This document shows, one piece after another, positions 10,043-19,537 of a stretch of 64,000 bases of DNA (its first letter is position 1; every line of letters begins with the position of its first letter). Position numbers and translations under genes: made by a program. A model generated the notes under the pieces. It had not been told where the DNA came from. It did not search any database and worked only from the letters and a program-made list of their open reading frames with translations. Location: assembly GCF_009689585.1 (NCBI RefSeq), contig NZ_AP018694.1, forward strand, positions 868,001 to 932,000. Reading direction: 5' to 3'. The DNA comes from Aquipluma nitroreducens (GTDB taxonomy: Bacteria > Bacteroidota > Bacteroidia > Bacteroidales > Prolixibacteraceae).

Positions 10043-13000
10043 ATGAAAAAAATACATCCATCTACATCGAATTCTTTGCGTGAGCAAGCCGAAGATATCC
10101 TGAAATCGAGACATCCAGTTGCAGTCTTACCTCTCACAGAAGCTGACACTTTAAAACTGATTCACGAATTACAGGTTAACCAAATAGAGCTTGAATTACA
10201 GAATCAAGAGCTCATGCAGAATAAAAGGCAAAATTCGATCATCAAAAACGGGAAGAATAAAATTTTAGATTTAATCGATTTTGAAGAAGTTAATAAATTA
10301 CTCGAAGGATTCAATCAATCAACTGGATTTGTAACAGCTATTTTAGACCTCGAAGGGAACGTATTGTCGAAATCAGGATGGAGACAAATATGTACCGAAT
10401 TTCACCGGAGTAATCCAAAAACATCAAGAAACTGCACCATAAGCGATACCGTGTTGGCTAATAAATTAGGCCAAGGTGAAAAATATCATTTCTACGAGTG
10501 TTTAAATGGATTGGTTGATGTTGCTGTTCCCATCATAATTAATGGCGAACATATTGCCAACCTGTTTTCAGGACAATTCTTTTTTGAGAAGCCCGATCAT
10601 TCCTTCTTTAAAAAACAAGCCGGCACTCATGGTTTTAATGAACAGAAATATTTAAAGGCACTCGAAAATGTACCTATTGTTTCAAAAGAGCAAGTAAAAG
10701 TTGCCATGGATTTTTTGCTGGATATGACTCAACTCATCAGCGAAATCACATTCCAGAAATTAGAACAGATACAGTTGAATGAAGCGCTAATAAAAAGCGA
10801 AGAACGCTCCCGAAATATTCTTGACAATATGCTGGAAGGGTGCCAGATTATTGGATTTGACTGGAAATACATCTACATAAATCGCTGCGCTGAAATTCAC
10901 AACCGCCGTCCTAACAATGAATTATTAGGGCATAGATATCAGGATATGTGGCCGGGAGTTGAACAAACCGAAGTATTTAAAATTATCAACCAGGTGCTCG
11001 AAACAAGAGTTCCCAATCATCTTGAAAACGAATTTCTATTCCCTGATGATAGTATTGGCTGGTTTGATCTGAGCATTCAACCGGTTCCTGAAGGTGTATT
11101 CATTTTATCTATTGACATAACAGAACGTAAACTGAAGGAAAAACTACTGTACGAAAGCGAAGTTAGATTCAGTAAGCTATATGAAGAAGGTCCATTTGGA
11201 ATGACAATGATAGATTCGAAATTCAGGTTTAAAAGTGTAAATCCTGCATTCGAGGAAATGATGGGATATACCGAACAGGAATTCAGGAAAATGACCTTTG
11301 AAGACATTACACATCCGGAAGATTTACCCAAAGACCTTCCCAATGTTCTGAAACTTATCAATAAAGAAATCTCGGTTTTTAAAACCGAAAAACGATACAT
11401 CAGAAAAGATGGTGTAGAAATTTGGGGATCGCTAACTGTAACAGCCAATTATTCCAATGATGGAAGTTTCCTATATAACCTGGCCATTGTAGAAGACATA
11501 ACGAAGCGAAAGCAGGCAGAAGAGGAACTGCGAAAGCGCGAGAACAAACTAAGTACCATCTTAAACCTTTTGCCGGTAGGAATCTCCATTCTGGATCAAG
11601 ATCAGAAAATTATATTTGAAAATCCAGCATTAGAAAATATTTTGAGTATCACCATGGAAGGCTTACGTCGTGGTGACTATCGAAAACGTAAATATCTGAG
11701 AAATGATGGAACGATAAAGCCTCCTGAAGAATTTGCCAGTTCACTCGCATTTAGCAAGAATACAGCCCAGCACAATTTTATAACAGGGATTGTAAAGGAG
11801 GATGGCAATACCGTTTGGACAAACGTAAACGCCGTGCCTGTTGATTTTCCTGACTGGAAAGTTATACTAGTTACAGCAGACATCACCGGCCTTAAGCAGA
11901 CTGAGGACGCGTTGAAAAAGAGCAAACAATTACTCTCTGAAACAGAGTCAATGGGGAAAGTAGGTGGCTGGGAGTTCAATATGGATACCCTGTTAATAAC
12001 ATGGACTGATGAGGTTTACCGCATTCATGAGGTTGATTTTGATTTTGATCCCAATCTAAACAAAGGATTAGAATTTTACACTCCCGAATCCAAACCAATT
12101 ATAGAAAAGGCTGTGCAAAAAGCCATGCAATTCGGCGATTCGTTTGATCTCGAACTGGAAATTATAACTGCAAAAGGAAATCATCGGAAAGTCCATTCAA
12201 TAGGGAAAGCAGATTTTGAAAACAGGAGAGTCTATGGTTTCTTTCAGGATATTACAGAACGCAAAAAGTTGGAAGAAAGGATCAGGCAAAAAGATCAGGA
12301 ATTCAGAAAACTTTCTGCCAATGTTTCAGGCATGATCTATCAATTTACCCGAAAACCTGACGGAACTTATTGTGTCCCCATTGCCTCCGAAGGTATCCGT
12401 AATATATTCGGTTGTGCTCCTGAAGACGTTTTGAATGATCTTACTCCGATAAAAAAGGTTATTTATCCAGATGATGCAGAGCGGGTAATTCAGAGCCTGA
12501 AGGATTCCGCAAAGCATGTGACCCCTTTCACCTGCGAGTTTAGGGTTCAGATTCCGGGGAAGGAACTTCAATGGATATACTCGCAATCAACTCCTGAAAG
12601 ATTATCAGATGGCACCGTTATCTGGTATGGATTTAGCAGTGATATCACTCAACGAAAGTTGGCTGAAGAAGCTTTAAGGTTAAATCAAGAACAATATCGC
12701 AATATATTTGAAAGCGCTGTAATTGGTATTTATCGCACAACTCCTGACGGAAAGATACTGATGGCTAATCCAACCTTAATAAAGATTTTAGGTTTCAGTT
12801 CGTTCGATGATCTGGCTAAACGGAACCTTAAGGAAGAAGGTTTTGAAACGAATTTGCTTAGAGACGATTTTCGTAAACGTATAGAAGAAACCGGGAGCCT
12901 GACTTCCTATGAGTCGGTATGGAAAACTGCGGATGGCAGATCTGTATATGTCAGTGAAAATGCGAAAGTTTTCTACAACAACAATGGCGAAATTGCTTAT

Positions 13001-14941
13001 TACGAAGGCACTATTGAAGATATTACAGAGCGAAAAAGGGTGGAAAGAGCACTTCGGGAAAGTGAAGAGATTTATCGTAAAGCCTTTAAAACAAGCCCTG
13101 ATTCGATTAACATTACACGCATTGAGGATGGAATTTACGTTTCCGTTAACCAGGGTTTTGTTGAAACAATAGAATATACAGAAGAAGAGCTTGTCGGAAA
13201 ATCATCTCTGGAAGTTAACATATGGAAAAACCCGGAAGACCGAAAGAAACTTACTGATGAATTGAAATCGAAAGGTTTTGTATCAAATCTCGAGGCTATA
13301 TTTTGTGCAAAAAGCGGCAGATTGATCAATGGACTCATGTCTGCGGCAATCATTGAAATTGAAGGCACCCCACACATCATTAGTATAACCAGAGACATTA
13401 CCGACCGAAAACGGACTGAGGATGCTCTTCATTACAATGAAGCACTGTTGCAGGAAGTTGGCCGCATTGCTCATGTAGGTGGATGGGATTTTGACCCGGC
13501 TACCGGTCATTCAACCTGGACCGAAGAAGTTGCACGCATTCACGATCTCGATCCCAAAACACCTGCTTCGGTAGCTTTAAGCATCAATTATTACGCCGAA
13601 CGTTCGAAACCCATCATCGAAAAGGCATTTCGCGAGTCGGTAGAACAAGCCATACCATACGATCTGGAGTTAGAGATTATCACTTCAAAAGGGAATCATA
13701 AATGGGTAAGAACAATCGGACGACCAATCGTTGAAAATGGAAAAATAATTAAAGTTCAAGGTTCGTTTCAGGATATCACCGGACTAAAACTTTCTGAAGA
13801 AGCGCTTCGCAAAAGTGAAGAAAAATTCCGAGGTTTAATGGAAAGCATTCCACTACCTGTTACTTATGTAAACAATTCCGGGGAAATCATTTTCAGAAAT
13901 GAACGTTTTCTGGAAGTAATCGGATATACCTTTGAGGAAGTGCCTACGGTCCAAGAATGGTGGTTAAAAGCATACCCATCTGGAAAATACAGGAAATGGG
14001 TGATCAAGAACTGGGAATCAGCACTGGAATATGCAACAGAAACAAATACCGATATTCTACCCAAAGAATACCAAATTACCTGTAAAGATGGAGCAGAACG
14101 TACATTTGTTGTTTCAGGCATAATTGTCAACACCAATTTGCTGATCACATTTATTGACATAACAGATCGCAAGAAAGTGGAAGATGAAATCCGGAAACTC
14201 AATGAAACCCTTGAACAGCGCGTTGAAGATCGGACCGCCCAATTGAAGGAGGCCAACCGGGAACTGGAAGCATTTTCGTATTCGGTATCTCACGATTTGC
14301 GTGCTCCTTTGCGACACATTAACGGATTTGTTGATTTACTGAACCAAAAATATGTCGATCTGCTTCCCGATAACGGGAAACATTACCTGTCTGTCATCAA
14401 TGATGCCTCAACCCAAATGGGCCTTCTTATCGATGATTTACTTCAATTCTCCAGAACCGGAAGGCAGGAAATGCAGCAAGTGAATCTGAATATGAACATG
14501 GTACTTCAGGAAGTGATTCGATTTTTTGATGAAGATACCAAAAAGCGGAATATTGATTGGTCAGTTGCCGCGATGCCCATAATAACCGGAGATGTTTCTC
14601 TCCTTCGGATGGTTTGGGTCAACTTAATAAGCAATGCAGTGAAATTTACCGGGAAAAAAGAAAATGCGAAAATCGTAATTGGGTACACCGAAGAAAAAAC
14701 GGAATTTATTTTTTATATTCGTGACAATGGCGCTGGTTTCGACATGCGCTATGTTAACAAACTATTCGGTGTGTTTCAGCGGCTTCATTCTAAACAGCAA
14801 TTCGAAGGAACCGGCATTGGACTGGCTAATGTACAACGAATTATTAATAAACATGGGGGGCGTACCTGGGCCGAATCTGAAGTCGATCAGGGCGCAACAT
14901 TTTATTTTACCATACCTAAAACCAAGGAGGACCTTCAATGA
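10043..14941 (+). CDS. PocR-domain, nine-PAS cytosolic sensor histidine kinase
   Basis: A 1632-residue soluble histidine kinase with no membrane segment. The N-terminus carries the short helical motif LQVNQIELELQNQEL, then a PocR ligand-binding domain (about residues 70-240, with conserved CTISDTVLA and YECLNGLVDVAVPI segments). Nine PAS/PAC units follow, each ending in a DITxRK-like linker (about 250-1385). The HisKA domain has H1417 in SVSHDLRAPLRH and the ATPase domain shows NLISNAVKFT, DNGAGFD and GTGIGL. PAS 4 and PAS 8 are close paralogues (GGWEFN...TWTDEVYRIHE and GGWDFD...TWTEEVARIHD), which points to internal duplication. The stop overlaps the start of the next gene (ATGA), so the receiver protein is its likely partner. 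Signals are unknown; PocR domains are thought to bind small hydrocarbon derivatives. Confidence 0.93.
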   Translation: MKKIHPSTSNSLREQAEDILKSRHPVAVLPLTEADTLKLIHELQVNQIELELQNQELMQNKRQNSIIKNGKNKILDLIDFEEVNKLLEGFNQSTGFVTAILDLEGNVLSKSGWRQICTEFHRSNPKTSRNCTISDTVLANKLGQGEKYHFYECLNGLVDVAVPIIINGEHIANLFSGQFFFEKPDHSFFKKQAGTHGFNEQKYLKALENVPIVSKEQVKVAMDFLLDMTQLISEITFQKLEQIQLNEALIKSEERSRNILDNMLEGCQIIGFDWKYIYINRCAEIHNRRPNNELLGHRYQDMWPGVEQTEVFKIINQVLETRVPNHLENEFLFPDDSIGWFDLSIQPVPEGVFILSIDITERKLKEKLLYESEVRFSKLYEEGPFGMTMIDSKFRFKSVNPAFEEMMGYTEQEFRKMTFEDITHPEDLPKDLPNVLKLINKEISVFKTEKRYIRKDGVEIWGSLTVTANYSNDGSFLYNLAIVEDITKRKQAEEELRKRENKLSTILNLLPVGISILDQDQKIIFENPALENILSITMEGLRRGDYRKRKYLRNDGTIKPPEEFASSLAFSKNTAQHNFITGIVKEDGNTVWTNVNAVPVDFPDWKVILVTADITGLKQTEDALKKSKQLLSETESMGKVGGWEFNMDTLLITWTDEVYRIHEVDFDFDPNLNKGLEFYTPESKPIIEKAVQKAMQFGDSFDLELEIITAKGNHRKVHSIGKADFENRRVYGFFQDITERKKLEERIRQKDQEFRKLSANVSGMIYQFTRKPDGTYCVPIASEGIRNIFGCAPEDVLNDLTPIKKVIYPDDAERVIQSLKDSAKHVTPFTCEFRVQIPGKELQWIYSQSTPERLSDGTVIWYGFSSDITQRKLAEEALRLNQEQYRNIFESAVIGIYRTTPDGKILMANPTLIKILGFSSFDDLAKRNLKEEGFETNLLRDDFRKRIEETGSLTSYESVWKTADGRSVYVSENAKVFYNNNGEIAYYEGTIEDITERKRVERALRESEEIYRKAFKTSPDSINITRIEDGIYVSVNQGFVETIEYTEEELVGKSSLEVNIWKNPEDRKKLTDELKSKGFVSNLEAIFCAKSGRLINGLMSAAIIEIEGTPHIISITRDITDRKRTEDALHYNEALLQEVGRIAHVGGWDFDPATGHSTWTEEVARIHDLDPKTPASVALSINYYAERSKPIIEKAFRESVEQAIPYDLELEIITSKGNHKWVRTIGRPIVENGKIIKVQGSFQDITGLKLSEEALRKSEEKFRGLMESIPLPVTYVNNSGEIIFRNERFLEVIGYTFEEVPTVQEWWLKAYPSGKYRKWVIKNWESALEYATETNTDILPKEYQITCKDGAERTFVVSGIIVNTNLLITFIDITDRKKVEDEIRKLNETLEQRVEDRTAQLKEANRELEAFSYSVSHDLRAPLRHINGFVDLLNQKYVDLLPDNGKHYLSVINDASTQMGLLIDDLLQFSRTGRQEMQQVNLNMNMVLQEVIRFFDEDTKKRNIDWSVAAMPIITGDVSLLRMVWVNLISNAVKFTGKKENAKIVIGYTEEKTEFIFYIRDNGAGFDMRYVNKLFGVFQRLHSKQQFEGTGIGLANVQRIINKHGGRTWAESEVDQGATFYFTIPKTKEDLQ

Positions 14942-15378
14942 TTGAATTGAAAAAAATACTTTTAGTTGAAGACAATTTACCCGATATTGAATTAACTCTG
15001 GAAGCACTGACCGAAAGCAATCTTGCGAATCGGGTGGTTGTTGCTCATGATGGAGTGGAAGCCATGGAATACCTCCTTTGCGAAGGAGAATTCTCGAACC
15101 GCAAGCCTGAAAATCCGGCAGTCATACTTCTGGATATAAAAATGCCCAGAATGGATGGTATCGAAGTTCTACAGGCTGTAAAAGCCAATTCGAAACTAAA
15201 ATTAATCCCGGTAGTTATGCTTACTTCCTCGCGCGAAGAACCTGATTTAAGAAAATGTTATGACCTTGGAGTGAATGCCTACGTGGTTAAACCGGTAAAT
15301 TTCAGAGATTTTTTTGATGCTGCGCAACGATTGGGTGTATTCTGGGCGGTAATTAACGAACGTCCAAACGAAGAGTAA
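14938..15378 (+). CDS. Single-domain response regulator, Rcp1-like
   Basis: A 146-residue stand-alone receiver without an output domain. The phospho-acceptor is D66 in ILLDIKMPRMDG, with the acidic pocket in LLVEDNLPD and the conserved Lys in YVVKPVNF. The form resembles the Rcp1 group of receivers that pair with phytochrome-like kinases. It overlaps the upstream kinase by four bases and precedes the third signalling gene by 10 bases. As it has no DNA-binding domain, it should pass the phosphoryl group on or act by protein contact. Confidence 0.93.
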   Translation: MIELKKILLVEDNLPDIELTLEALTESNLANRVVVAHDGVEAMEYLLCEGEFSNRKPENPAVILLDIKMPRMDGIEVLQAVKANSKLKLIPVVMLTSSREEPDLRKCYDLGVNAYVVKPVNFRDFFDAAQRLGVFWAVINERPNEE

Positions 15379-15388
15379 CAAATAAACC

Positions 15389-16903
15389 ATGGAAAACGGA
15401 ATACAGCTACCGCGCACGCTTCATGTACTCTCGCTCGAAGACTCTGATATCGACTTCGAATTAGTCACTGAGCAACTGGACCTTACCGGATTTCAGATCG
15501 AAATTTCGCGCGCTGAAACAGAGTTTGAGTTTACATCATCCATCCGGAATAACTATTTCGATATTATTTTGGCAGATTATACGCTGCCTCAATTTGATGC
15601 GTTCGGAGCTCTGGAGCTATGTCAAAAGTATTGTCCGGATGTTCCCTTCATTTGTGTTTCAGGTTCAATTGGTGAAATAAAAGCCATTGAACTCCTGAAG
15701 AACGGAGCAGTTGACTATGTGATTAAGGACAGAATGGAGCGACTGCCATTTGCTATTAAGAGAGCACTTGATGAAGCCAGAATTAAACTTGAACACAAAA
15801 ATGCACAGGAAGCACTTCGAAAAAGTGAAGAAAGGCTCCGCGATATCCTATTCAGTTCTGCTGACTGGGTCTGGGAAGTTGATGAGAATGGCAAATACAC
15901 TTACAGTTCACAACGCGACATCGATCTTTTTAACGTAACTCCTAACGAAATTATTGGAAAAACACCATTCGACTTTATGCCAGCCGAAGAAGCCATACGT
16001 GTATCAATCCTATTTAAAGAGATTACAGCCAATAAACTACCTATAAAAGACCTTGAAAACTGGAATATTGGAAAAAATGGAGAGCCCATTTGTTTGCTTA
16101 CCAATGGATTACCCATTATTGACCAGGATGGCCAACTAAAAGGGTATCGGGGAATCGACAAAAACATTACAGAGCGAAAACTGGCCGAACAGGAATTGAT
16201 AAAAGCCAAAGAAAGAGCAGAGGCAAGCGATAGACTCAAAACTGCCTTTATGAATAATATTTCGCACGAAATACGAACTCCATTAAACGGAATTTTAGGT
16301 TTTAGTCAGATTATAACCGATCCTACCTTTTCAGAATTAGAAAAAGAAGGTCACTACGGAATGCTCAACGAGAGTTGCGATCGCCTGATCAATACAGTTA
16401 CCAACATCATGGATATTTCACTGTTGGCTTCAGGAAATCAGAAAGTAGTAAAAACTGAAGTTATTTTATTTGAGCTAATTAGCCACATTCACGAGAAATT
16501 CAAAGCTTCATGTCAGCAAAAAAAGATTACCATTTCCATGCCTGAGGATACAAAGCTGAAAATACTAACTGACGAAGAACTCTTATCTAAAATATTCTAT
16601 CAGTTAATCGACAATGCGGTGAAATTCACCTCTAACGGGACAATAGCCATTGGTTGCGAAAAGCACAAGCAAGAGTATCACTTCTTCGTGAAAGATTCAG
16701 GCATTGGTATTTCAGAGGAATACAAAAACCGAATATTTGGCAACTTCGAACAAGAAGATTTTGCAAGTACCCGCAAATACGAAGGTACCGGTATTGGACT
16801 TTCGATTGTCAAAGGATTTGTTGAACTTCTTGGTGGAAAAATATGGGTTAATTCGAAAAAAGGAAAAGGTTCAACATTTTACTTCTCGATTCCAATCGAA
16901 TGA
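15389..16903 (+). CDS. Receiver-PAS-histidine kinase hybrid
   Basis: A 504-residue soluble protein with an N-terminal receiver (D63 in ILADYTLPQFD, Lys in DYVIKDRME), one PAS/PAC unit (about 145-270), a HisKA domain with H293 in NNISHEIRTPLNG and an ATPase domain (IDNAVKFT, DSGIGIS, GTGIGL). The receiver precedes the kinase, so the protein can be read as a response regulator whose output is another kinase. It closes a three-gene operon with the PocR-PAS kinase and the single receiver. No dedicated DNA-binding regulator is encoded next to it. Confidence 0.93.
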   Translation: MENGIQLPRTLHVLSLEDSDIDFELVTEQLDLTGFQIEISRAETEFEFTSSIRNNYFDIILADYTLPQFDAFGALELCQKYCPDVPFICVSGSIGEIKAIELLKNGAVDYVIKDRMERLPFAIKRALDEARIKLEHKNAQEALRKSEERLRDILFSSADWVWEVDENGKYTYSSQRDIDLFNVTPNEIIGKTPFDFMPAEEAIRVSILFKEITANKLPIKDLENWNIGKNGEPICLLTNGLPIIDQDGQLKGYRGIDKNITERKLAEQELIKAKERAEASDRLKTAFMNNISHEIRTPLNGILGFSQIITDPTFSELEKEGHYGMLNESCDRLINTVTNIMDISLLASGNQKVVKTEVILFELISHIHEKFKASCQQKKITISMPEDTKLKILTDEELLSKIFYQLIDNAVKFTSNGTIAIGCEKHKQEYHFFVKDSGIGISEEYKNRIFGNFEQEDFASTRKYEGTGIGLSIVKGFVELLGGKIWVNSKKGKGSTFYFSIPIE

Positions 16904-16929
16904 AAAACTGATTCGATATTGGTTGAAAG

Positions 16930-18222
16930 TCAATCCAAATTGGGATTTGTGCTTCCAGCCACAACCGTATAAAAATCTTCAGGATTAAGATACTGTTTCG
17001 CCAAAGCCATTAATTCATCCGAAGTAATGTTGCGAAGCACCTGCAAAGCATCGTCGTAAAATGTATAATCCAAATCAAAATCGTTAATCGCCTTAAAGCT
17101 TCCGGCCAAAGCAAACGGGCCATCGAAATCGCGCAGAAACTCGCCCAGTAAATAGCTTTTTACAGTTTCCAATTCATTTTCAGTTATCGGTTCGGTCTGA
17201 AGTCGGCGCATCTCAACAGCAATTTCAGCAAGTGTTGGCTCAACATATTCGTTGCCTACTTCGGTTGAAATAACCAGGTAACTGGCCTGTTTCAGAGTCA
17301 AAACGAAACTGCCTATTCCGTAGGTATAACCTTTTTCTTCTCTTATATTAGTCATCAGTCGCGAACCAAAATATCCGCCGAAAATGGTTACCAGAATCGA
17401 TAATGCGTGGTAATCGGGATGTGTTTTCGGCACCCAGAATTTCCCGACACGAATGGCCGATTGAATACCACCCACCTTTTCCACATGATGCCTTTTCACC
17501 CGATCGGTGGAAATGCGATATTCAGGCACTGCTGCTTGATTTTGCGACCAATCGCTTCCTCCAAAATACTTATCCAAATGCTCAATTACATTTTCATCTA
17601 TCATTCCGGCAGCAATAATGTGGCAGTTTCCGGAGTGGTAATGAGTGCGGTAAAACTGCATCAAATCATCTCGGGTAATCACATCAAAATCTTCCAATTT
17701 GTTGTTGATGGCATATGGATGCGCATCGCCAAACATCACTTGTGTGAATTTCTTCTGGCAAAGGGTGCGAACTTTCTCGTTTTCGAGCAGCCATTTCTGC
17801 TTGTTTTTGTCAATCAGCACCTGAAGTTCGTACTCCGGAAAAACAGAACGTTTAATCAGATCTTCTGTTACTTCCAATATCGCAGGCAAGTATTTCCCGA
17901 GACTCACTATACTGACGAATCCCTGATTCTGGTCAACTGTTAACTGAATGTAAGCTCCGTAAAAATCAACTTTTTCAGCAATTTCAGCAGCAGTATAATT
18001 TTCACTACCCTCTTCGAGCATCGAATTACAAAGGCTTGCAACCAGATTACCAGATTGAAACCATGTTCCGGCTTCAAAAACAAAATCAATTTTTACCACA
18101 TCCTGAGTTCCGGCACTGACGAAATGTACCGGAATACCGTTTGAAAGGATCCGCTTTTCGGCCTTCACCATGTCGATGTGTTCAATCGGGTTAACTGTAG
18201 GTTGTATCTTGCGATTTAGCAT
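16930..18222 (-). CDS. M16 peptidase-like subunit, catalytically inactive
   Basis: A 430-residue M16-family protein. The place where active members have the zinc motif HxxEH reads SLCNSMLEEGSENYTAAEI, so the metal ligands are absent. The C-terminal half keeps the Arg/Tyr region typical of the partner subunit (RLMTNIREEKGYTYGI). Heterodimeric M16B enzymes pair an HxxEH subunit with such an R/Y subunit, and the active partner lies three bases upstream on the same strand. It most likely helps to form the peptide-binding chamber. No signal peptide is seen. Confidence 0.9.
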   Translation of the reverse strand: MLNRKIQPTVNPIEHIDMVKAEKRILSNGIPVHFVSAGTQDVVKIDFVFEAGTWFQSGNLVASLCNSMLEEGSENYTAAEIAEKVDFYGAYIQLTVDQNQGFVSIVSLGKYLPAILEVTEDLIKRSVFPEYELQVLIDKNKQKWLLENEKVRTLCQKKFTQVMFGDAHPYAINNKLEDFDVITRDDLMQFYRTHYHSGNCHIIAAGMIDENVIEHLDKYFGGSDWSQNQAAVPEYRISTDRVKRHHVEKVGGIQSAIRVGKFWVPKTHPDYHALSILVTIFGGYFGSRLMTNIREEKGYTYGIGSFVLTLKQASYLVISTEVGNEYVEPTLAEIAVEMRRLQTEPITENELETVKSYLLGEFLRDFDGPFALAGSFKAINDFDLDYTFYDDALQVLRNITSDELMALAKQYLNPEDFYTVVAGSTNPNLD

Positions 18223-18225
18223 GTT

Positions 18226-19464
18226 CTATTTTTTAGCAATGTAATTAAGCACAGAGCAGTTTTCGGGTCTAAAAATGTGTTGCGAAACCTCCTGAATTTG
18301 CTCTGAAGTAACCGCACGATAACTTTCAACCTGCGAATTAATGAGGCTGGCATCGTGCAGAATCTCATTGGTAGCCAAATTCATCGCCTTAGTCAGGTAA
18401 TTCATTTCACCGTACACGATGTTGGCTTCTACCTTATTTTTTACTTTTTCAAGTTCATAGTCAGGCACTCGGTCTTGTTTCATTCGGTCGAGTTCGCGCT
18501 CAATGGCCTTGCGGGCAGTTTCCAATGAAACGCCGTCGCTTGGTTTTCCTGAAACAACAAACAAACCCGGTTCATAATCGCCTGAAAGATAAGCGTCCAG
18601 CTCAGTAAAAAGTTTTTCTTTCTGAACCAGGTTCAGGTACATGCGCGACGAATTACCGTTCGAAAGCACATCTGAAACCATATCCGTGGCATAATACATC
18701 GGATCGAGTCTATCAGACATGTGGTAGGCCATGTAAATCGCATCGTTTGGCACACCACGAATAACGGTCTGTTCACGTATTTCAGTCTGGGTAGGCTCTT
18801 GCAGAATATTCCGAGGCTTCACATTCCGGTTCGGGATCGGGCCAAACCAGCGTTCGGCCAGTTTCACTACCTGATCAAAATCCACATCACCGGTAACCAC
18901 CAGCACGGCATTGTCGGGTGCATAATGTGCAAAGAAAAAATCTTTGACCTGCTGCATCGTTGCTTTTTCAATGTGACTGATTTCGCGCCCAATAGTAGGC
19001 CACTGATACGGATGAACCTTGTAGGCCAATTGCCTGAGCAAGGGCCACACATCACCATAAGGCTGATTCAGTTGCCGCTGTTTGAATTCTTCGATAACAA
19101 CGTTTCGCTGCACATCAAGGCTCTTTTTCGAGAAAGCCAATTCGAGCATACGGTCAGATTCGAGCCAGAAACCAGTTTCGATATTGTTTTTGGGTAAAGT
19201 CAGGTAATAATTGGTCAGGTCGTTCGAGGTGTACGCATTGTTGTCGCCACCGGCCTTTTGCAAAGGTTCATCGAACGATGGAATATGCTTCGAACCACCA
19301 AACATCAGGTGCTCAAAAAGATGGGCAAACCCGGTGCGATCGGGATGTTCGTCTCGCGAGCCCACATTGTAGCAAACATCTACAGCAACCATCGGGGTTG
19401 TTTTATCCTGATGGACAATCACGGTCAATCCGTTTGCTAATTTAGTACGTTCAAAATGTATCAT
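18226..19464 (-). CDS. M16 zinc peptidase, active subunit
   Basis: A 412-residue zinc-dependent peptidase subunit of the pitrilysin-like M16 family. The inverted zinc motif is HLFEH (in GFAHLFEHLMFGG), and the third ligand is expected in the later helix around ETGFWLESDRMLE. The ATG at 19464 (MIHFERTKLANGLTVIV) is preferred over the longer frame to 19548, because the extra 28 residues are encoded by an intergenic repeat (19468-19521). It forms an operon with the inactive subunit just downstream. The NPD-family gene ends 74 bases upstream. Cytoplasmic peptide turnover is likely. Confidence 0.92.
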   Translation of the reverse strand: MIHFERTKLANGLTVIVHQDKTTPMVAVDVCYNVGSRDEHPDRTGFAHLFEHLMFGGSKHIPSFDEPLQKAGGDNNAYTSNDLTNYYLTLPKNNIETGFWLESDRMLELAFSKKSLDVQRNVVIEEFKQRQLNQPYGDVWPLLRQLAYKVHPYQWPTIGREISHIEKATMQQVKDFFFAHYAPDNAVLVVTGDVDFDQVVKLAERWFGPIPNRNVKPRNILQEPTQTEIREQTVIRGVPNDAIYMAYHMSDRLDPMYYATDMVSDVLSNGNSSRMYLNLVQKEKLFTELDAYLSGDYEPGLFVVSGKPSDGVSLETARKAIERELDRMKQDRVPDYELEKVKNKVEANIVYGEMNYLTKAMNLATNEILHDASLINSQVESYRAVTSEQIQEVSQHIFRPENCSVLNYIAKK

Positions 19465-19467
19465 AGT

Positions 19468-19521
19468 CGAGTTATGGGTTGCGGGTTGCGGGTTGCTCCG
19501 AAACTCGGAACCCGTAACTCG
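19468..19521. repeat. Intergenic inverted repeat of the GTTAYGGGTT word family
   Basis: The arms CGAGTTATGGGTT (19468-19480) and AACCCGTAACTCG (19509-19521) pair with one G-U wobble. The loop contains three tandem GGGTTGC units. Related words recur near 45040, 45290, 48030 and 52105. Confidence 0.75.
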
Positions 19522-19537
19522 CAATATTTTTCTTTTA

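Noticed and set aside
18721-19197. A 158-codon plus-strand frame inside the M16 gene
   Set aside because: It is the antisense shadow of a well-supported peptidase gene and has no recognisable domain or start signal.
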